Part shown: positions 24,642 through 37,254 of the stretch, piece by piece
How positions within the stretch are numbered: position 1 is the first letter of the stretch
Layout: each line of letters starts with the position of its first letter
Source: Sipunculus nudus
Taxonomy: Eukaryota; Annelida; Sipuncula; Golfingiida; Sipunculidae
NCBI GenBank assembly: GCA_026874595.1
Contig: CM049306.1
Coordinates: forward strand, 8,548,519-8,612,518
Reading direction: 5' to 3'
DNA length: 64,000 nt
Program-made: the position numbers and the translations under genes
The notes under the pieces: generated by a model
Database searches by the model: none
What the model was told of the DNA's origin: nothing
Seen by the model: only the letters and a program-made list of their open reading frames with translations

Positions 24642-25975
24642 GGCAAATATATGACTATATAAAATATATTGCCAGGTATTTTATTACATAGCACTGACTT
24701 TAATGACCATACACCCAAAAGAGCATATTTATATTAAGAGCACAGTTTGATTGGATAATATTCACTATTGATGAATACACTATAGATGAAATAAAATGGA
24801 AACCAATCCTCAAAATATACTGAACAAGAAGTGATGTATATTATTCAACGAATCTATCATTTTGCTATCTACAGCCAGGCGGTGACTCTTTCGGCTTCAT
24901 GAGTGTGTATATAATATGTGATATTTGTTTCAAATTTAATGTGAATATAGTATGAAATGTTAACATTATATGAAACGTCAGTGTTTGTATTGATTTCACC
25001 ATTCGATCTGTGACGTTCTGTGAGACAACCTCATTAATTTTTTAAAATAATAATATTGAAATAATTGAATGTGCAGTGGTAAACACATTGACGTCAATTA
25101 AAGAGCAAGTACAAATCTGAGACATCTCAGGGAAGAGAAAAAAATATTCACTCTTGATCCTGAGAAACATTCTTAAAAGTTTGTAATATAAACACAAGGA
25201 TGGGTTATATTGCTTAGGATTCACTTATATTCGTATATGGACGAAATCCAAACTGATTGTGTTAGCTGTTAAGGTCAGCTCTTTTGACAAATGAACTTTC
25301 TGTTATTGGGAGATCTATTTCAGTTGTACTTCAGCACAAATTAAAAAATGTCTTTTAGGTATATCAGATTTTTTGCTCTCTGAAGAGTAACTTTAGTGAT
25401 AGGTCAGTTCGACAAGCAGCTTTTGGAGGGACAACTACTAAAGCCTCGAGAGACTTGAAGCAAGGGGCTTTGACTCTGGATGACCATGAAATAATAATAC
25501 CGACCTTCATGATAAAAGGGATAGCTTTGATCAACACACATACACCAGTTGATGGAATGACTGGTCACGGGCCTTCTGCTAGTATTTACTGAGGTCCTGG
25601 AGAAGAAAGCTAAATTAACAATGGCAGATGCAGGGAAGATATTCCTGGAATAAGGGACTCAGTGGCGGCGTGGGGGACCAGGGTGATGCATACTAACGGT
25701 CAATGTTTGTTTGGACTGGACAGCAGTAGACCTTGTTTACCTTGGCAAGGTCACTCGCAAAACCCGCAGCGCATATGCCGTCATGGCAGGAACGTGGTTG
25801 CGGCTCCAGGCTGGCGCTCGACTGCGGTGTCTCGATGATGTGTTATCGCGCGGGGCCTTCAATATGCATTTATCAATATTGTGTCCGAGGAACACTGGCA
25901 CATTAACAGTTCAGCCCTTGACTCAGGATCTGGTGCAGCTACAGGTGGATGAGTTTACTGTTATCGGTAACGTGT

Positions 25976-25978
<3 letters not shown>
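24642..25978. other. Unique sequence, no gene established
   Basis: A moderately GC-rich open stretch (25711-25965) ends at a GTAACG donor-like site, but it lacks an acceptor and any recognisable domain, so no exon is called. Confidence 0.35.

Positions 25979-26033
<55 letters not shown>
25979..26033. repeat. (AT)n microsatellite
   Basis: About 27 AT dinucleotides. Confidence 0.95.
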
Positions 26034-26035
<2 letters not shown>

Positions 26036-29000
26036 AACAATACATATATTACACACATACATACATACAAATATGTTGTAACGAGATGGTTCCTGCTGCA
26101 GAGCCTATTCATTCATTGAGAATTACATCTCAGATGTTGCAGAACATGCAGTCTAGGATGTAATGTTGAAAGTTTATCGATTGATAGGCCTAATATCGTT
26201 ATTTTTTAAACTTTACTTCTAACATGATATCCTGCAATGCCCACTGAATTGACATGTTGACTGTATATAGTATCAATAATTAATTGCAAATCTGCAATTT
26301 CACAATAAAACCATCAAAACACTATACATTTATTGCATTAGGCAGGAGATTGCTCGGCGATATCTACTTCCTGCTTTGCATGTACAGAAACATGGTACAA
26401 CATGCAGACGCGGAAAAAAGATTGTTAATGATAAAGCTGGTGGTATGGAACAATGTAAGAGATGTTTTATAGCTGGTCCCGGTCGGGAGGGGAGTCTGTG
26501 AGCCTCTCTTCCAGGCGACTTGTAAGCCGCATTTATGTAAGGTAAATGAGAGCTGATTGAGTCTGGGCGGAAGCAGAGCGCAGTCGGTTGTTTCTTTCCC
26601 GTGGCAATTTTTCCACATGGTTATGGAAGGCAGCGTATAGTTCGTAAATCGGCCAAGCAGCTATCACGTGATTAAGCACGTGTCAGTCCCATGAATCTTT
26701 GCATGCTTCAGCAGCTGGATCTCTAGTTGATTCTGCTGAGGTATTTATTGGCCGTCAATGGCGAACCTTGGCGGCACTTGAGCAGGCATCTTCACACTTG
26801 GCAACGAGGGGAAGATCTACAGCTTGGCATGTAGAGATGGAACTCTGTGGCGGTAAAGCTTTTGTTCTTGGTGCTAATTCTGCATGTATATTTAGCTATC
26901 TAGAAGAAAAGCGTGGCTACAGTACATTGTTTCTTCATGTGGTGCCTGTGCAGTGTACGTAACAGTGTGAGCCTTCTTGGCTGCGTGTAGCACATTCCGC
27001 CTTTGTTGAGCTGTATATATAATGACATGATGGGTCTTGTTAGCGTGTAGTACAAGGAAAGGATGTGGAACGCCTCGTATATACAGAGCACTAGAACACC
27101 AGCCAGCCTCAGGAGCTGCAGCAGCCGTTAACAGCACTGATCAGCCCCTGATGCAGATCTATACTGCATCCCTTATTGAAGTTCTTTGAGGGCAGTGTAT
27201 AAGGTAAAATCGGGTAATCCGTCATACCAGGTGACAAGCGCCTTTAAGGTACATAAAAAAAACTAGGCATGCGTGATATGTACATTTTGTAGCCTTCCAC
27301 CCGGTAATGTATGGGTATGTGCTGCCAGTCATAAGTCGACGTCATCACCACCTTGTTCACCTTCATTACCATTAACACTGCTCGATATTGATCCCGTCCC
27401 TGGATTTTTCAATGGCTGTCTCATGCACTGATCTCGGAATGCGCCACTTTTTTTCAAAGTAACGTTAACATTTATAAACGTATTTGGAGTGAGTCATGGC
27501 TTTCAGGTTTATCAAATATTTAATAAACAACCTGAGACTTGCTGGTCTGAGACTAAATTGAGCTCAACAGGTGTAACGCTGAGTCAGAGGTACATATACT
27601 ATTTACACCATTTTTCGCTCTGTGCGTTTGTGTGAGTGCAAAGTTATACAGGTGAAACCATGCTTCATTCCAGGTGAAATTTCCAAATCTGTCTCATACA
27701 GATATTTCCAAATGATTTTACCTGACCATATATATTATAATATACACTAATTATAAGTCAATGTGAAGGTATAATTATTTATTATCTTTAGAAAAAAACC
27801 GGAATCGATGATCAGTGATAAAATCTCCCGTGTATTCCTTGTTCAATTTGGTTAAAATTTCAGTTGTTTTAACATGGAAGAATTCACTTATATGTAATGA
27901 GAAACCGATATCAGTGGAACTTATCAAAAAGCGTTGGACACCAGCTTTCTACCTTATATTACTTGTTTGTAAGATAAAATGTGTGTATAACAGTGAGACT
28001 GATATGATATGATAAATCTATAATGTTCGATCCATTACCCGACTTTGAAAACAACTACAGCCAGTGAATCAGACAACGCTGAATCGGAAACGCAGATCTA
28101 CCCTTCACAGTGTATTTCCGATTTCTTGTAACGTCATGATTTTACAGCGATCCACCATTCATACAATTTGATCATTGCCATGACACACATCGATTATCGA
28201 TTGGGAGCTAAAATAAAGACCGCAGATATTTAAGATAGATTTATATATAGATTGATATTTCACATTTACAGTTCTCTGCAGAGACCGTGCTTTATAGTTT
28301 CTATCTAGAATTATAAATTCACGGATTATATATTCATAAGCGATGTCTGAGTCCATATATAATACATGTTATTGTCCTTACCGTATATCTGAAGCCACCG
28401 GTTCGGATGTTTATACAGCCCGCCTAATGTATTCCTGTTTTCAGCCAATCCTTCATAATGCAACCCTCAAATTAACCGTTTCATTATTTTATCTCAAACT
28501 TTTCCTCTAATTTTCCTTTAATTACCTGATGATTCTAGCATATTTGTCTCTCCGTGACCCAGGAGATCAGCCTGAGTTTACTTTTCCTTATTTTGATTCT
28601 ACTATACCACTGTTCAAAAGCTTGAATGTTTCTCAATTTATTATCCTTATTTCAAACTCGTAATTTTCATCAGTGTGTTGTTCAGATCTTTTTTATTCTA
28701 CGCCACCTCTTTCATTGAAAAAATCCGACATTTCCTTGTTTTAATTGTATTTATCCTGTATTATCGTACTTTTAATGCACACTTCTCTTTTTCAGAAAAT
28801 CGTAGTCCATCTCGTTCCTCCAACACGGATACTTTTGTGCGTTAAAATGAAACATATATATATCATCCATGGTTTAGTACGTTACTTTCGGGTTTTTTAT
28901 TTTGCGGTAAACGGAAGTTCATCATGCAGACTCCGTATTCAGCTTTTACGGTGGATTCTTCACATCTTAATGTGTGTGGTCCGTTAAGGGTTGATGTGAT

Positions 29001-29745
29001 GCGTTCCTGTTGTAGCCGATTGCGTTGAAAATGGCATAATATATGAACATAGTGCTAGGCGGATTTTGTCAATAGCCCTTTACAGCCATCAGAGCGATGT
29101 ACACAGCAGTGTACTTGCAGTCTGACTGTGAAGTGAAATGGCAATACTCTATATCAAAGTAAATGTTTCTCTCTTCAAACTAAACTTTAAAGTCTTTATT
29201 GTCCCGATGACTTGTCTTTTTTATTCCACACCTTGCTCTGAATTTCCACCAACAGAACACTGGGCCTGAGGAAAATTCCTCCGTCTAACAGATTATTGTG
29301 GGAGTACGGAAAATTAAATTGCTTTTCGTCGCATATTTTTATAATTAATACGTGCTCAGTGGTTCATATAAACTGTTCTGCCTCTCCTGATTTCGAGAGT
29401 TCGCTGTTTCAAAAGATGTAAAGAGGTTTCATAAACAGGGGAGTTTCGTAGACTCATGCACCGAAAAGATCTATAGTACCTGTCGCATTTTATATTTTTA
29501 ATCAATCTTATATCTGGCCAACACATGATTTTTTTAAATAGTTAGTACCAGAACCTTAAGCCGGTACTGCGCATTCAATGAGGATGAAAAAGATACCCTG
29601 AGAAGAGTGTCATGTTACAATTATACCTGGTTTCAGGATGCAATCATGTGGCGAAAAATAGCCTTAACAGAGAAAAAAAAATTATTCTTGAAAGGGTTAT
29701 GTTGAGGTAATTATTTGTATATATTTGTTTTCTTGTTATTTTCAG
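26034..29745. other. Non-coding sequence upstream of the GPI-anchored protein exon
   Basis: No supported exon was found. The segment 26470-26700 is GC-richer and has two CACGTG E-boxes 11 bases apart (near 26666 and 26679), possibly regulatory. The first, non-coding exon of the downstream gene should lie in or before this interval but could not be placed. Confidence 0.35.
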
Positions 29746-29756
29746 ACTGATATAAA
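29746..29756 (+). other. 5'-leader end and splice acceptor of the GPI-anchored protein gene
   Basis: The sequence TTGTTATTTTCAG ends at 29745, eleven bases before the ATG, in a T-rich context typical of a 3' splice site. As with the SIT-L gene, the leader therefore appears to be split by an intron. The upstream exon and promoter were not located. Confidence 0.55.
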
Positions 29757-31325
29757 ATGATGGACGTACTCCGGCCTCTCCTGATTGGACTGGCCACACT
29801 GATTGGATGCCAGCTCACTCCTTGCGCTGGGTCACGTGTTCTGTTTTACGCTCCCCCGCGTGACACGACCATTGGTCGAGGAAAAGTCGAATACAACGCC
29901 ACGGGTGACGTCAAATTCATTCAAAAAGATTTGGACAAATGTTATGAGATCAATGACGACGATCCTAAAAGAAGATCTTTCGCTTATGACAGGCCCTCCA
30001 GATCTTTGGTTGTCTGGTTTACATATGACAAAGCCAACACTGTATTACGCATTCCGGTTTATGAGATGGACAAATTATGTGACAACAGGACCGCAGCGAC
30101 CCTGCTCAAAGAAGCCACCGATATTATTTATGAAATGGGGCCATTTGCCTCCTGGGAGGACAAGCTCTACTTTGTGGCAATGAGAAAAAATCAACATCCC
30201 ACTAACGGATACGAAATACGTGAGTTGAACATTAAGAATGGTTTATGTGACATCCGTCAGTTTCCCATCCGTATGATAGATCCATTCTCAGTCAGTGATT
30301 GTAGTGAGGTTGTTGGCACTATCAAACCCAACGCAAGCTTGAAAACAACTGATTTCTTAGTCCTGGATCATCTCCTTGTATTTGAGGACCAAAAAGAGTT
30401 GAAGTTTGCGGTTCTGACGCAATCTGAATATTCTAAACAAACCTCCTCTCGCTTGGCGATAGACCTAGTCGTATCTTCAGTGAAGGACAAAACATCCAAG
30501 GTGGTTTCGACAGACCACATCGACGGCCAATACTCCCACTGGTCACTCTTGTCCACTGGCGGCCTAACATTTGAGAACGAACATTTATGCTGGGCGGCCA
30601 TGGACAGGATCAAGTGTGGACGCTTCGTTAATGGGCAACTGAGTGACGTCAAAGAGGTCCTCAAACCTGGCCAAGCGACACAAATATGCAATAGTGAGTA
30701 GTGAAAGCTCTACTGCTGTCTTAACGTGTAGCTGCAAATGCTGATTTCGTTTATTGCATATGTGCTATATAAAAATTGTTTGCTCAACTGATGATGTTTG
30801 ATATAATGTCTTTATTATGAAGTGATATGAGGTATTTCTGATCTTGTTGACACTCCTCGTATAAAATTGGATATCTTGATGATTAACAGGTTTCTGGTCG
30901 GCAAAGAGGAGCGTCTAGTTACCTCGCGGTTCGGCGTTTTACAACGTGAATAAACATCTTTCATTTGTCTCTTCTTCTTTTCAGTTCCTAGCAACCAGAA
31001 ACTCGCAAACATCACGACAGGGGTCGCTCTAGATTATAGAAGTGACGACGACATGACAGTTTTCTTCGGTTGCCTTGGACAGATTGACAAGGAGGGAGGG
31101 GCGGGGTACATCAAAGTACGTAAAGATGAGGTGACGATACATAAACTTTCCAGCGACAACCAGCCAGTTCTGACGGGCAGTTTAGTACTGGCCGACAGCT
31201 ACAAGAAAGGCCCAACCTACAGAATGGTGGAAGGAGGAGGAGGGGCTTCATCGACGTCACCGTCACGTGGTTTTGTCGTCATGGCTGCCATTTTGATCTA
31301 TTTGGCGCGTTTGTCGAGCTGGTAA
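29757..31325 (+). CDS. Secreted, probably GPI-anchored protein of unknown family (2 coding exons)
   Basis: The coding exons are 29757-30693 and 30985-31325. The phase-1 intron of 291 bases starts GTGAGT and ends CTTTTCAG, and joining restores one frame of 425 residues. Seen: a hydrophobic signal peptide (about 1-24, probable cut after CAG); eight cysteines in the mature part (62, 108, 164, 182, 278, 287, 311, 342), enough for four disulfides; N-glycosylation sequons at 47, 110, 192 and 321; a Gly/Ser-rich stretch at 396-403; and a hydrophobic tail (about 409-421) ending close to the C-terminus, the usual layout of a GPI-attachment signal. A second transmembrane reading (type I with a tiny tail) is possible. 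Beta-strand-like alternation suggests an extracellular beta-rich fold, but I recognise no family, and a sema-type propeller was considered without support. The start is the first of two adjacent ATGs, with A at -3. Confidence 0.8.
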
Positions 31326-32801
31326 CTGGGAAAGGATTTGTTGAAATCCTATACAGTCCTTCGGAGTCATGTGACGAATTTCATTCCGTACAACAAGGAG
31401 CTGCGCGCTTAGTATTCCATCAGGGGCAAGTATTTTTTTCAACACATTGATGAGCAAATAGAAAAATGAGCGTCCCTGATTTAGAAAATATTGTATTTTA
31501 ACCTGTAGGACCTAAAAAAATTCCGAGGGTTGTGATGTCTGCATATTACCAGGGCAGTGTCTGTTGGGATTTTTACTACTTGTGCATTACATGCACATTG
31601 CACTGACATTAAGACCAAGTTTATGGATATTTGTGTGTCCTATTTTTTCCATTTACAACGAAAGAGACTCATGTTGTGCCGACCTTGGTGTAATACCCAA
31701 GCATTGTAACGCGTTGTCAGCCTGCTGTGTGGGGTACTGTCCAGTAATTTTCTTATATTAAGGTTAAACATGACAGTATTGTATTTTTATACGGGGCTTT
31801 GTATGTTTATAATCTTGTCTCGCAGGTATATGAACAATTTAACTCTTGTTGGCAGTGCATGAATACTTAGGGAAAAAAACAGAAATGGTTCACCACGAAT
31901 ATGTCAAGTCTAGTCATGGGTGGTAACAGAACTCCAGTGATTATCGTAAACTTACGGTACATGTTTTTAGGATAAAACAAAAAGCCTAGGCTAAGCGGAA
32001 GGTACATAAGTGGTCCAGAATCCGGAATAAATATCAAAATTTTTTTACAGCTGAAAGAAGTCTTGGAATCTTTCAGATAAAACGATATTTCAGACAATAA
32101 TCAGGTGGTACTCGAGGCGAGCGTGACCTATAAAGTATGGATATGTGCATCATGTTTATCCTTTCTTGCCTTTGTTGGCGTGGAAATGCAGAACAGCCGA
32201 TTTAACTATATTTACTTATATGGTATTAAAGCTTTTACAGATTTGTATTTATCATTTTTATAATAGCATCCACTATTTAGCAGTAGATCCAGGTAGGGGA
32301 GCAGTAGGATATGTACTGATTATATCATTTATCATCTTCAAAAGAATAATTTTTAATACTCTTGGATAAAATGTAAAATGTTCAAATTTAGAATTCTTAT
32401 TAGAATAGTCATATAACTCTTTGCTGATTGCTGATATGAAGGTGCTGTATTTTTGGGATTGTATTCAGAGAACTGAAGCCTTCCATATACACATTTGCGC
32501 CTGTCATGGCTATAATAGAATCAAGAATTGATTTTTAGTTGTACCTTGCATATTAAAATTATTTACATGTATATTATTAACAAAATCACGACAATAATCG
32601 AACTTATTGATACTATTTAATATTATACCGGCAGAGCTTCTTTGGCTTCCAGTTCTTTGAAAGAGTTTGTTGTTCACTGTGAGGATTTAAACGCCAGCTT
32701 AACTAATACCATAAAAACTGTGGGCCTCAGTCATTTAATAATTAAAAAGAGGGTTTGTGAGAGAAAGTTGTTGTGATGCGGTGAAAGGTATATAAACTCT
32801 A
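31326..32801. other. 3' flank of the GPI-anchored protein gene, otherwise unremarkable
   Basis: It probably includes the 3' UTR. No further exon or repeat was recognised. Confidence 0.4.
32026..32031 (+). terminator. Possible poly(A) signal of the GPI-anchored protein gene
   Basis: An AATAAA lies about 700 bases after the stop codon at 31325. It was the first canonical hexamer noticed downstream on this strand, but in DNA this AT-rich the motif is expected by chance, so the assignment is weak. Confidence 0.25.
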
Positions 32802-33266
32802 ATGTTCGAACAGCCGAGAGGAAACCTCAGAGCCTGGCCAAGCGACCATGAGGAACAGCCGAGAGGAAACCTCAGAGCCTGGCCAAGCGACCATGAGGAA
32901 CAGCCGAGAGGAAACCTCAGAGCCTGGCCAAGCGACCATGAGGAACAGCCGAGAGGAAACCTCAGAGCCTGGCCAAGCGACCATGAGGAACAGCCGAGAG
33001 GAAACCTCAGAGCCTGGCCAAGCGACCATGAGGAACAGCCGAGAGGAAACCTCCGAGCCTGGCCAAGCGACCACGAGGAACAGCCGAGAGGAAACCTCAG
33101 AGCCTGGCCAAGCGACCATGAGGAACAGCCGAGAGGAAACCTCAGAGCCTGGCCAAGCGACCATGAGGAACAGCCGAGAGGAAACCTCAGAGCCCGGCCA
33201 AGCCACCATGAGGACAAACAGCGCCAGGTTATACATAAAAAATATAATTATCTTAAGTTTGAATAG
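32802..33266 (+). CDS. Possible repeat protein encoded by the 45-bp array
   Basis: The ATG at 32802 opens 154 codons: MF, nine copies of EQPRGNLRAWPSDHE (the last altered to RARPSHHE), then a basic tail ending KKYNYLKFE. Both substitutions in copy 6 (AGA to CGA, CAT to CAC) are silent in this frame, whereas each of the other long frames has at least one replacement. The product would be hydrophilic and probably disordered. The start context is weak, and a TATATAAA lies only about 8 bases upstream of the ATG, too close for a normal TATA box. The open frame could be a by-product of the repeat. Confidence 0.25.
   Translation: MFEQPRGNLRAWPSDHEEQPRGNLRAWPSDHEEQPRGNLRAWPSDHEEQPRGNLRAWPSDHEEQPRGNLRAWPSDHEEQPRGNLRAWPSDHEEQPRGNLRAWPSDHEEQPRGNLRAWPSDHEEQPRGNLRARPSHHEDKQRQVIHKKYNYLKFE
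32808..33212. repeat. 45-bp minisatellite, 9 copies
   Basis: The unit begins GAACAGCCGAGAGGAAACCT and repeats at exact 45-base spacing. Seven copies are identical; copy 6 has two substitutions and copy 9 two others. Because 45 is a multiple of three, several frames remain open on both strands. Confidence 0.97.
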
Positions 33267-33630
33267 GGAAAAACGAAATATCAGATGCTCAATATTCTGA
33301 TAAATGAGACTGTATTGGATTTCTTGTGAAAACCCTTGACATGCTGTAGCAGTAACACCAGCCGTGCAAAGGGTCACTTTCAGCATTGGAATGTATAATT
33401 GTTACTGAGTATATATCTATGGGTGGGAGGTAATCAAACAATGTTTACACACATTTGCTCCTGTATTTGTTACTGCATTAAGCCACATGCATATCGTGCG
33501 TTCATTGTTATGATGTTGACTAATTGTTATTCCGTCTTATTGTATAGCAGCACATCCCGTCATCGCTTAAAACGTCTACGGACCACCGGTGTTTTTGTGA
33601 GCGCACAAATCAGTGTTTTATCCATTGTGT

Positions 33631-33640
33631 TTATATATAA

Positions 33641-33693
<53 letters not shown>

Positions 33694-33756
33694 GTGTTGA
33701 AGAGACGAAGTCTTCGACACATTGTTAATGCTTCGACTCTAGATTTTTATCGTAGG

Positions 33757-33815
<59 letters not shown>
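33631..33815. repeat. Two (AT)n microsatellites
   Basis: Tracts at 33631-33689 (with AAAT interruptions) and 33759-33815 flank about 70 bases of mixed sequence. Confidence 0.9.
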
Positions 33816-33817
<2 letters not shown>

Positions 33818-34931
33818 TATTGTGCATGGTACGCTATGATTAGAAGAGACGTGGCGGTATTGTGAGATCAAAGTGTTGTTTAATTTAATTTTATAGATTA
33901 AAATATGATATATGTGACCAACACTTTGTTTCTTGTTTTTTTTTTAGATGTGACGGATGTATTAACTTCTATCAACAAAAGAGCTGAGAGCTCAACCATT
34001 TAAACATTAACTAAAATCTATATTATTATACAAGAAAGAGTATCTAGTTTTGAAAATAATTTTTTTCTCATAGACATTTCCAGGACGGTTAACCGTGCTC
34101 ACGCTATTTAGGGCATTGGTAAAAAAGGAAATGGAAAAAAATTCCGTTCTTTAATTTTAAAATTTCAATAGACCATTATTTTCTCATAGGGTACAATCTA
34201 TCCTTCTTTCTCTCTTTAAAGAACAGAAACATCCGTGTGATAAGAATCACACAGTCGCCTGATGTGCCTTAGATATATCAGCGTAACTAATATCAGCAAT
34301 TCTGTCCTCACCACCGCCATAGTTAAGATTTATGGACTAAATGTTAAATGAAAATCGTGCTGCACTTGGCTGTCCTGACCAGAGCTGATTGATAACCAGG
34401 TGCCCGACAATGTATCCAGTGATCCGGATCGATCAGGTTCCTCCGGCGGAATACAGGCTTTTGACGAGACGCGACCACCCATCAGCGGAGAAAAAAGGCT
34501 CAGCTTAAAAACCAATCTGTCTCTCGCTCCCAAAGCGTAGCCATATCAGCCTCAGATATCGGGCGCCCCAGCCTTGTAGCTTATCAACAGACAGGCAATT
34601 TGCTGCCAAGTGTTCTGTCCAGCAGCGGCGTCTTTTTTTATACTCGGCAGCAGACGTGCCGGACGAAACCATGCCATTTATTTACCTTGCCCTTCCTTGC
34701 ATGAATAATCCGTCAACAATGCATAAAGCAGTGCATATATACTTTGTTGGCGAACCCAACAAATCATTTAAATCCACGTAAAGTTCGTGTTTCAAAATGA
34801 TTAACTGTATTTTTGTATATGCCTTGCTTGTTACTAAATATCGAGAATCCAAAACAGGTTTAAAAATCTTAAACCAGTGTACTCAATTTGTAATCCCCGA
34901 CTCGAACTATATGGATGAGTCAACATTTAGG
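33816..34931. other. Non-coding sequence with a GC-richer block
   Basis: The block 34200-34660 is CpG-richer than its surroundings and contains no supported exon. It could be regulatory or a conserved non-coding element; comparison with relatives would decide. Confidence 0.3.
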
Positions 34932-34933
34932 AA

Positions 34934-34986
<53 letters not shown>

Positions 34987-35034
34987 ATATATATCGAGAA
35001 AGAGACAAAAATAAAAATCAGATGATTGGATTTC

Positions 35035-35068
<34 letters not shown>
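34932..35068. repeat. Two (AT)n microsatellites
   Basis: Tracts at 34932-34994 and 35037-35068. Confidence 0.9.
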
Positions 35069-35071
<3 letters not shown>

Positions 35072-35429
35072 CATACTCCATTATTTAAGATGGATTTAGA
35101 TTCCCTAACATAATTAATAACCATATAAATAAATGCTTGCATGTTAAATGTAAACTGGTTCATTGGCAAAACTAAATCTTTATTGATGGTTTAAATAAAA
35201 TGTAAGGAAAGGTATTAAGTATTTATCAGACTTATGACAATAAAACAAAGTATCACTTTTATCAAATTAGAAATAACACACCTATCTGACACATGACTAT
35301 TTCTTTCCAGAAACAGGGGAGATCTGAAATTATTGCATTCAAATTAAAGCATTTTCGGTTCATCAACATTTTCAACCAGCTAATTTGTGGAATTGTAAAC
35401 AATGACCACTCCATACATATAGCACTTAG

Positions 35430-35472
35430 CAGTGGCGTCAATTTTTCTCTAAGGGTGGGTGGGGGATAACTT

Positions 35473-35525
<53 letters not shown>

Positions 35526-35550
35526 TTCAGCGTCTCTGGGTGACATAATC

Positions 35551-35599
<49 letters not shown>

Positions 35600-35885
35600 T
35601 ACAAAATATATGTATTGATACTTGATCATATTTCAAATAATTATAATGTTTTAGAAAAAAACGTTATTTTGTGATTTCTAAGTAAGGTTATATAACATAC
35701 AGATATAACAATTTTTAGTAAATAGATCCAAAGTATTTAATTCTATTTATTAATACATTTCATTTGCAATATTATATAATTATTCTCTGAAAAGTGGGGG
35801 GGGGGGATGATTACATTGACCATCCCCCCCTTGCCAACAAGTGGGGGTATATATACCCCCCATCCCCCCTATATTGACGCCCCTG
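35430..35885. mobile_element. hAT-type MITE with 8-bp target-site duplication
   Basis: The terminal inverted repeats are CAGTGGCGTCAAT (35430-35442) and ATTGACGCCCCTG (35873-35885), matching at 12 of 13 positions. The direct repeat GCACTTAG flanks both ends perfectly (35422-35429 and 35886-35893). An 8-bp duplication and CAGNG termini are hAT hallmarks. The 456-base interior has no coding capacity and holds two (AT)n tracts (about 35476-35520 and 35554-35595) and G/C runs, so it would need a hAT transposase in trans. Confidence 0.88.
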
Positions 35886-35893
35886 GCACTTAG

Positions 35894-37250
35894 TGACATT
35901 TTAAACTGTTAATGGGAATTAGCCTGTTGTTGCGATTCGATGAAATAGTGTTACGTTTGAATAAATCAGCGTACTACTTGTAAAATCGCTCCATTTTCAT
36001 GCTAAAATCTGCTTTTGGTTAAGGGATTCAAAGGCATGTGAAAAAAAAAATCTTCACAGGCATAGCCGTATCAAGAGAAATCCTTAACATCTGGTGTACT
36101 TTTTATTCCTGAACTTTATTCCTCCTGGCTGGTGCTAAGCAAAGCTTGTTGATCTAGGTTTTGTGGGTGGATCAGCTTGTAATAATGTTATTGCTGAAAC
36201 TGCAGAATAATGGCCTCATTAAGTTATCCAGGCAGCTGGTGGCCACGGAAAATGTTTACGGAATGATCCTGCTAACCAAACGACAGGTACCTGACTCGCG
36301 GCCTCCTTGGAAACCCTGGACCTGTAAATAAAAATGGGAACATCTGATATACATGATTTTATAATAAGTTGCCAGTCTCAGCAACTACAGCATAACATTT
36401 GAGCGTTTAGACCCCTGGGCACTATCTAAACGTAATACTTTGCCGGGTTAATAGAAAACATCACGTTTCTTTGCAGAAGACATATTTGCTCGCTGTAAAG
36501 TGGGTATATATATGAAAGTAATCCTTTGGCTTTCGAATTTTATTATGCTACTGAGTCAATCGGAATATCAGATATGTTTTGGCAGCCATAATCAATAAAC
36601 AAACATCGTTACATGGCCACATAAACAAGCTGTCTTTTTGAATAATTTCGATACTGGAGACTGATTTCGTGAATAATTTTGGGTTGTATCATTTCAGCTT
36701 TGGATGGGTGCGTTGAAAAAGGTTTACATATATAACTCCATGGTAACTACCGGACAGTAGCTTTCTACTTTCATGCTTTCTACAGGTTTTCGTGATAATG
36801 GATGTTCCAGGAATGAAAAACACACCTTGTACATTGAAGCAGAAGAGGGTATTTAATATTATGTAGGTTGATTTTATGGGCCCAACAGCATAATTTCTTC
36901 TACCATCAAGGCTTGTTTATACCATTAATTTCTGGCCTCTTGATGGCCGAGTGGATATTGGTACATACCCCCCAGTATATGAAACTTGAAGTATCTATGT
37001 ATGCGTGTATGAAAAGAACACGTTACACATGGCTATGGCAGCACCTAAACCGCAATGCTGTACTGGAAAAAACTGCAGCTGCAGCTTATTGAACCACTGG
37101 GCCACCTCCAGTAATTTAATCAATCTGTAAGCTGCATGTGACAGCTAAGGAGTATTTGGGTCACATGCATACGCGTCCCCCAGAAGTTACAAAACACCGA
37201 CCCCAACCGAATGGTCTAAAAACTGATTGTTGTCTATGATCGTTATTTAT
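35894..37250. other. Unique sequence, no gene recognised
   Basis: Short open frames only, with no splice or repeat evidence. Confidence 0.4.
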
Positions 37251-37254
37251 TTTG

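Noticed and set aside
25711-26163. 150-codon ORF ending in (IY)n
   Set aside because: The tail is the (AT)n microsatellite and the front lacks an acceptor or a recognised domain; a donor-like GTAACG at 25966 is not enough.
26699-26962. 87-codon + ORF in a GC-richer block
   Set aside because: No domain, signal peptide or splice evidence; the same DNA gives equally long minus frames.
32735-33386. Minus-strand frames through the 45-bp array (WSLGQALRFPL and MVAWPGSEVSS repeats)
   Set aside because: Each has a replacement among the copy-6 substitutions; best explained as shadows of the repeat.
34927-35169. ORFs with YIYIYIYI runs (also at 35262, 51067 and 60360)
   Set aside because: They are (AT)n microsatellite translations, not proteins.
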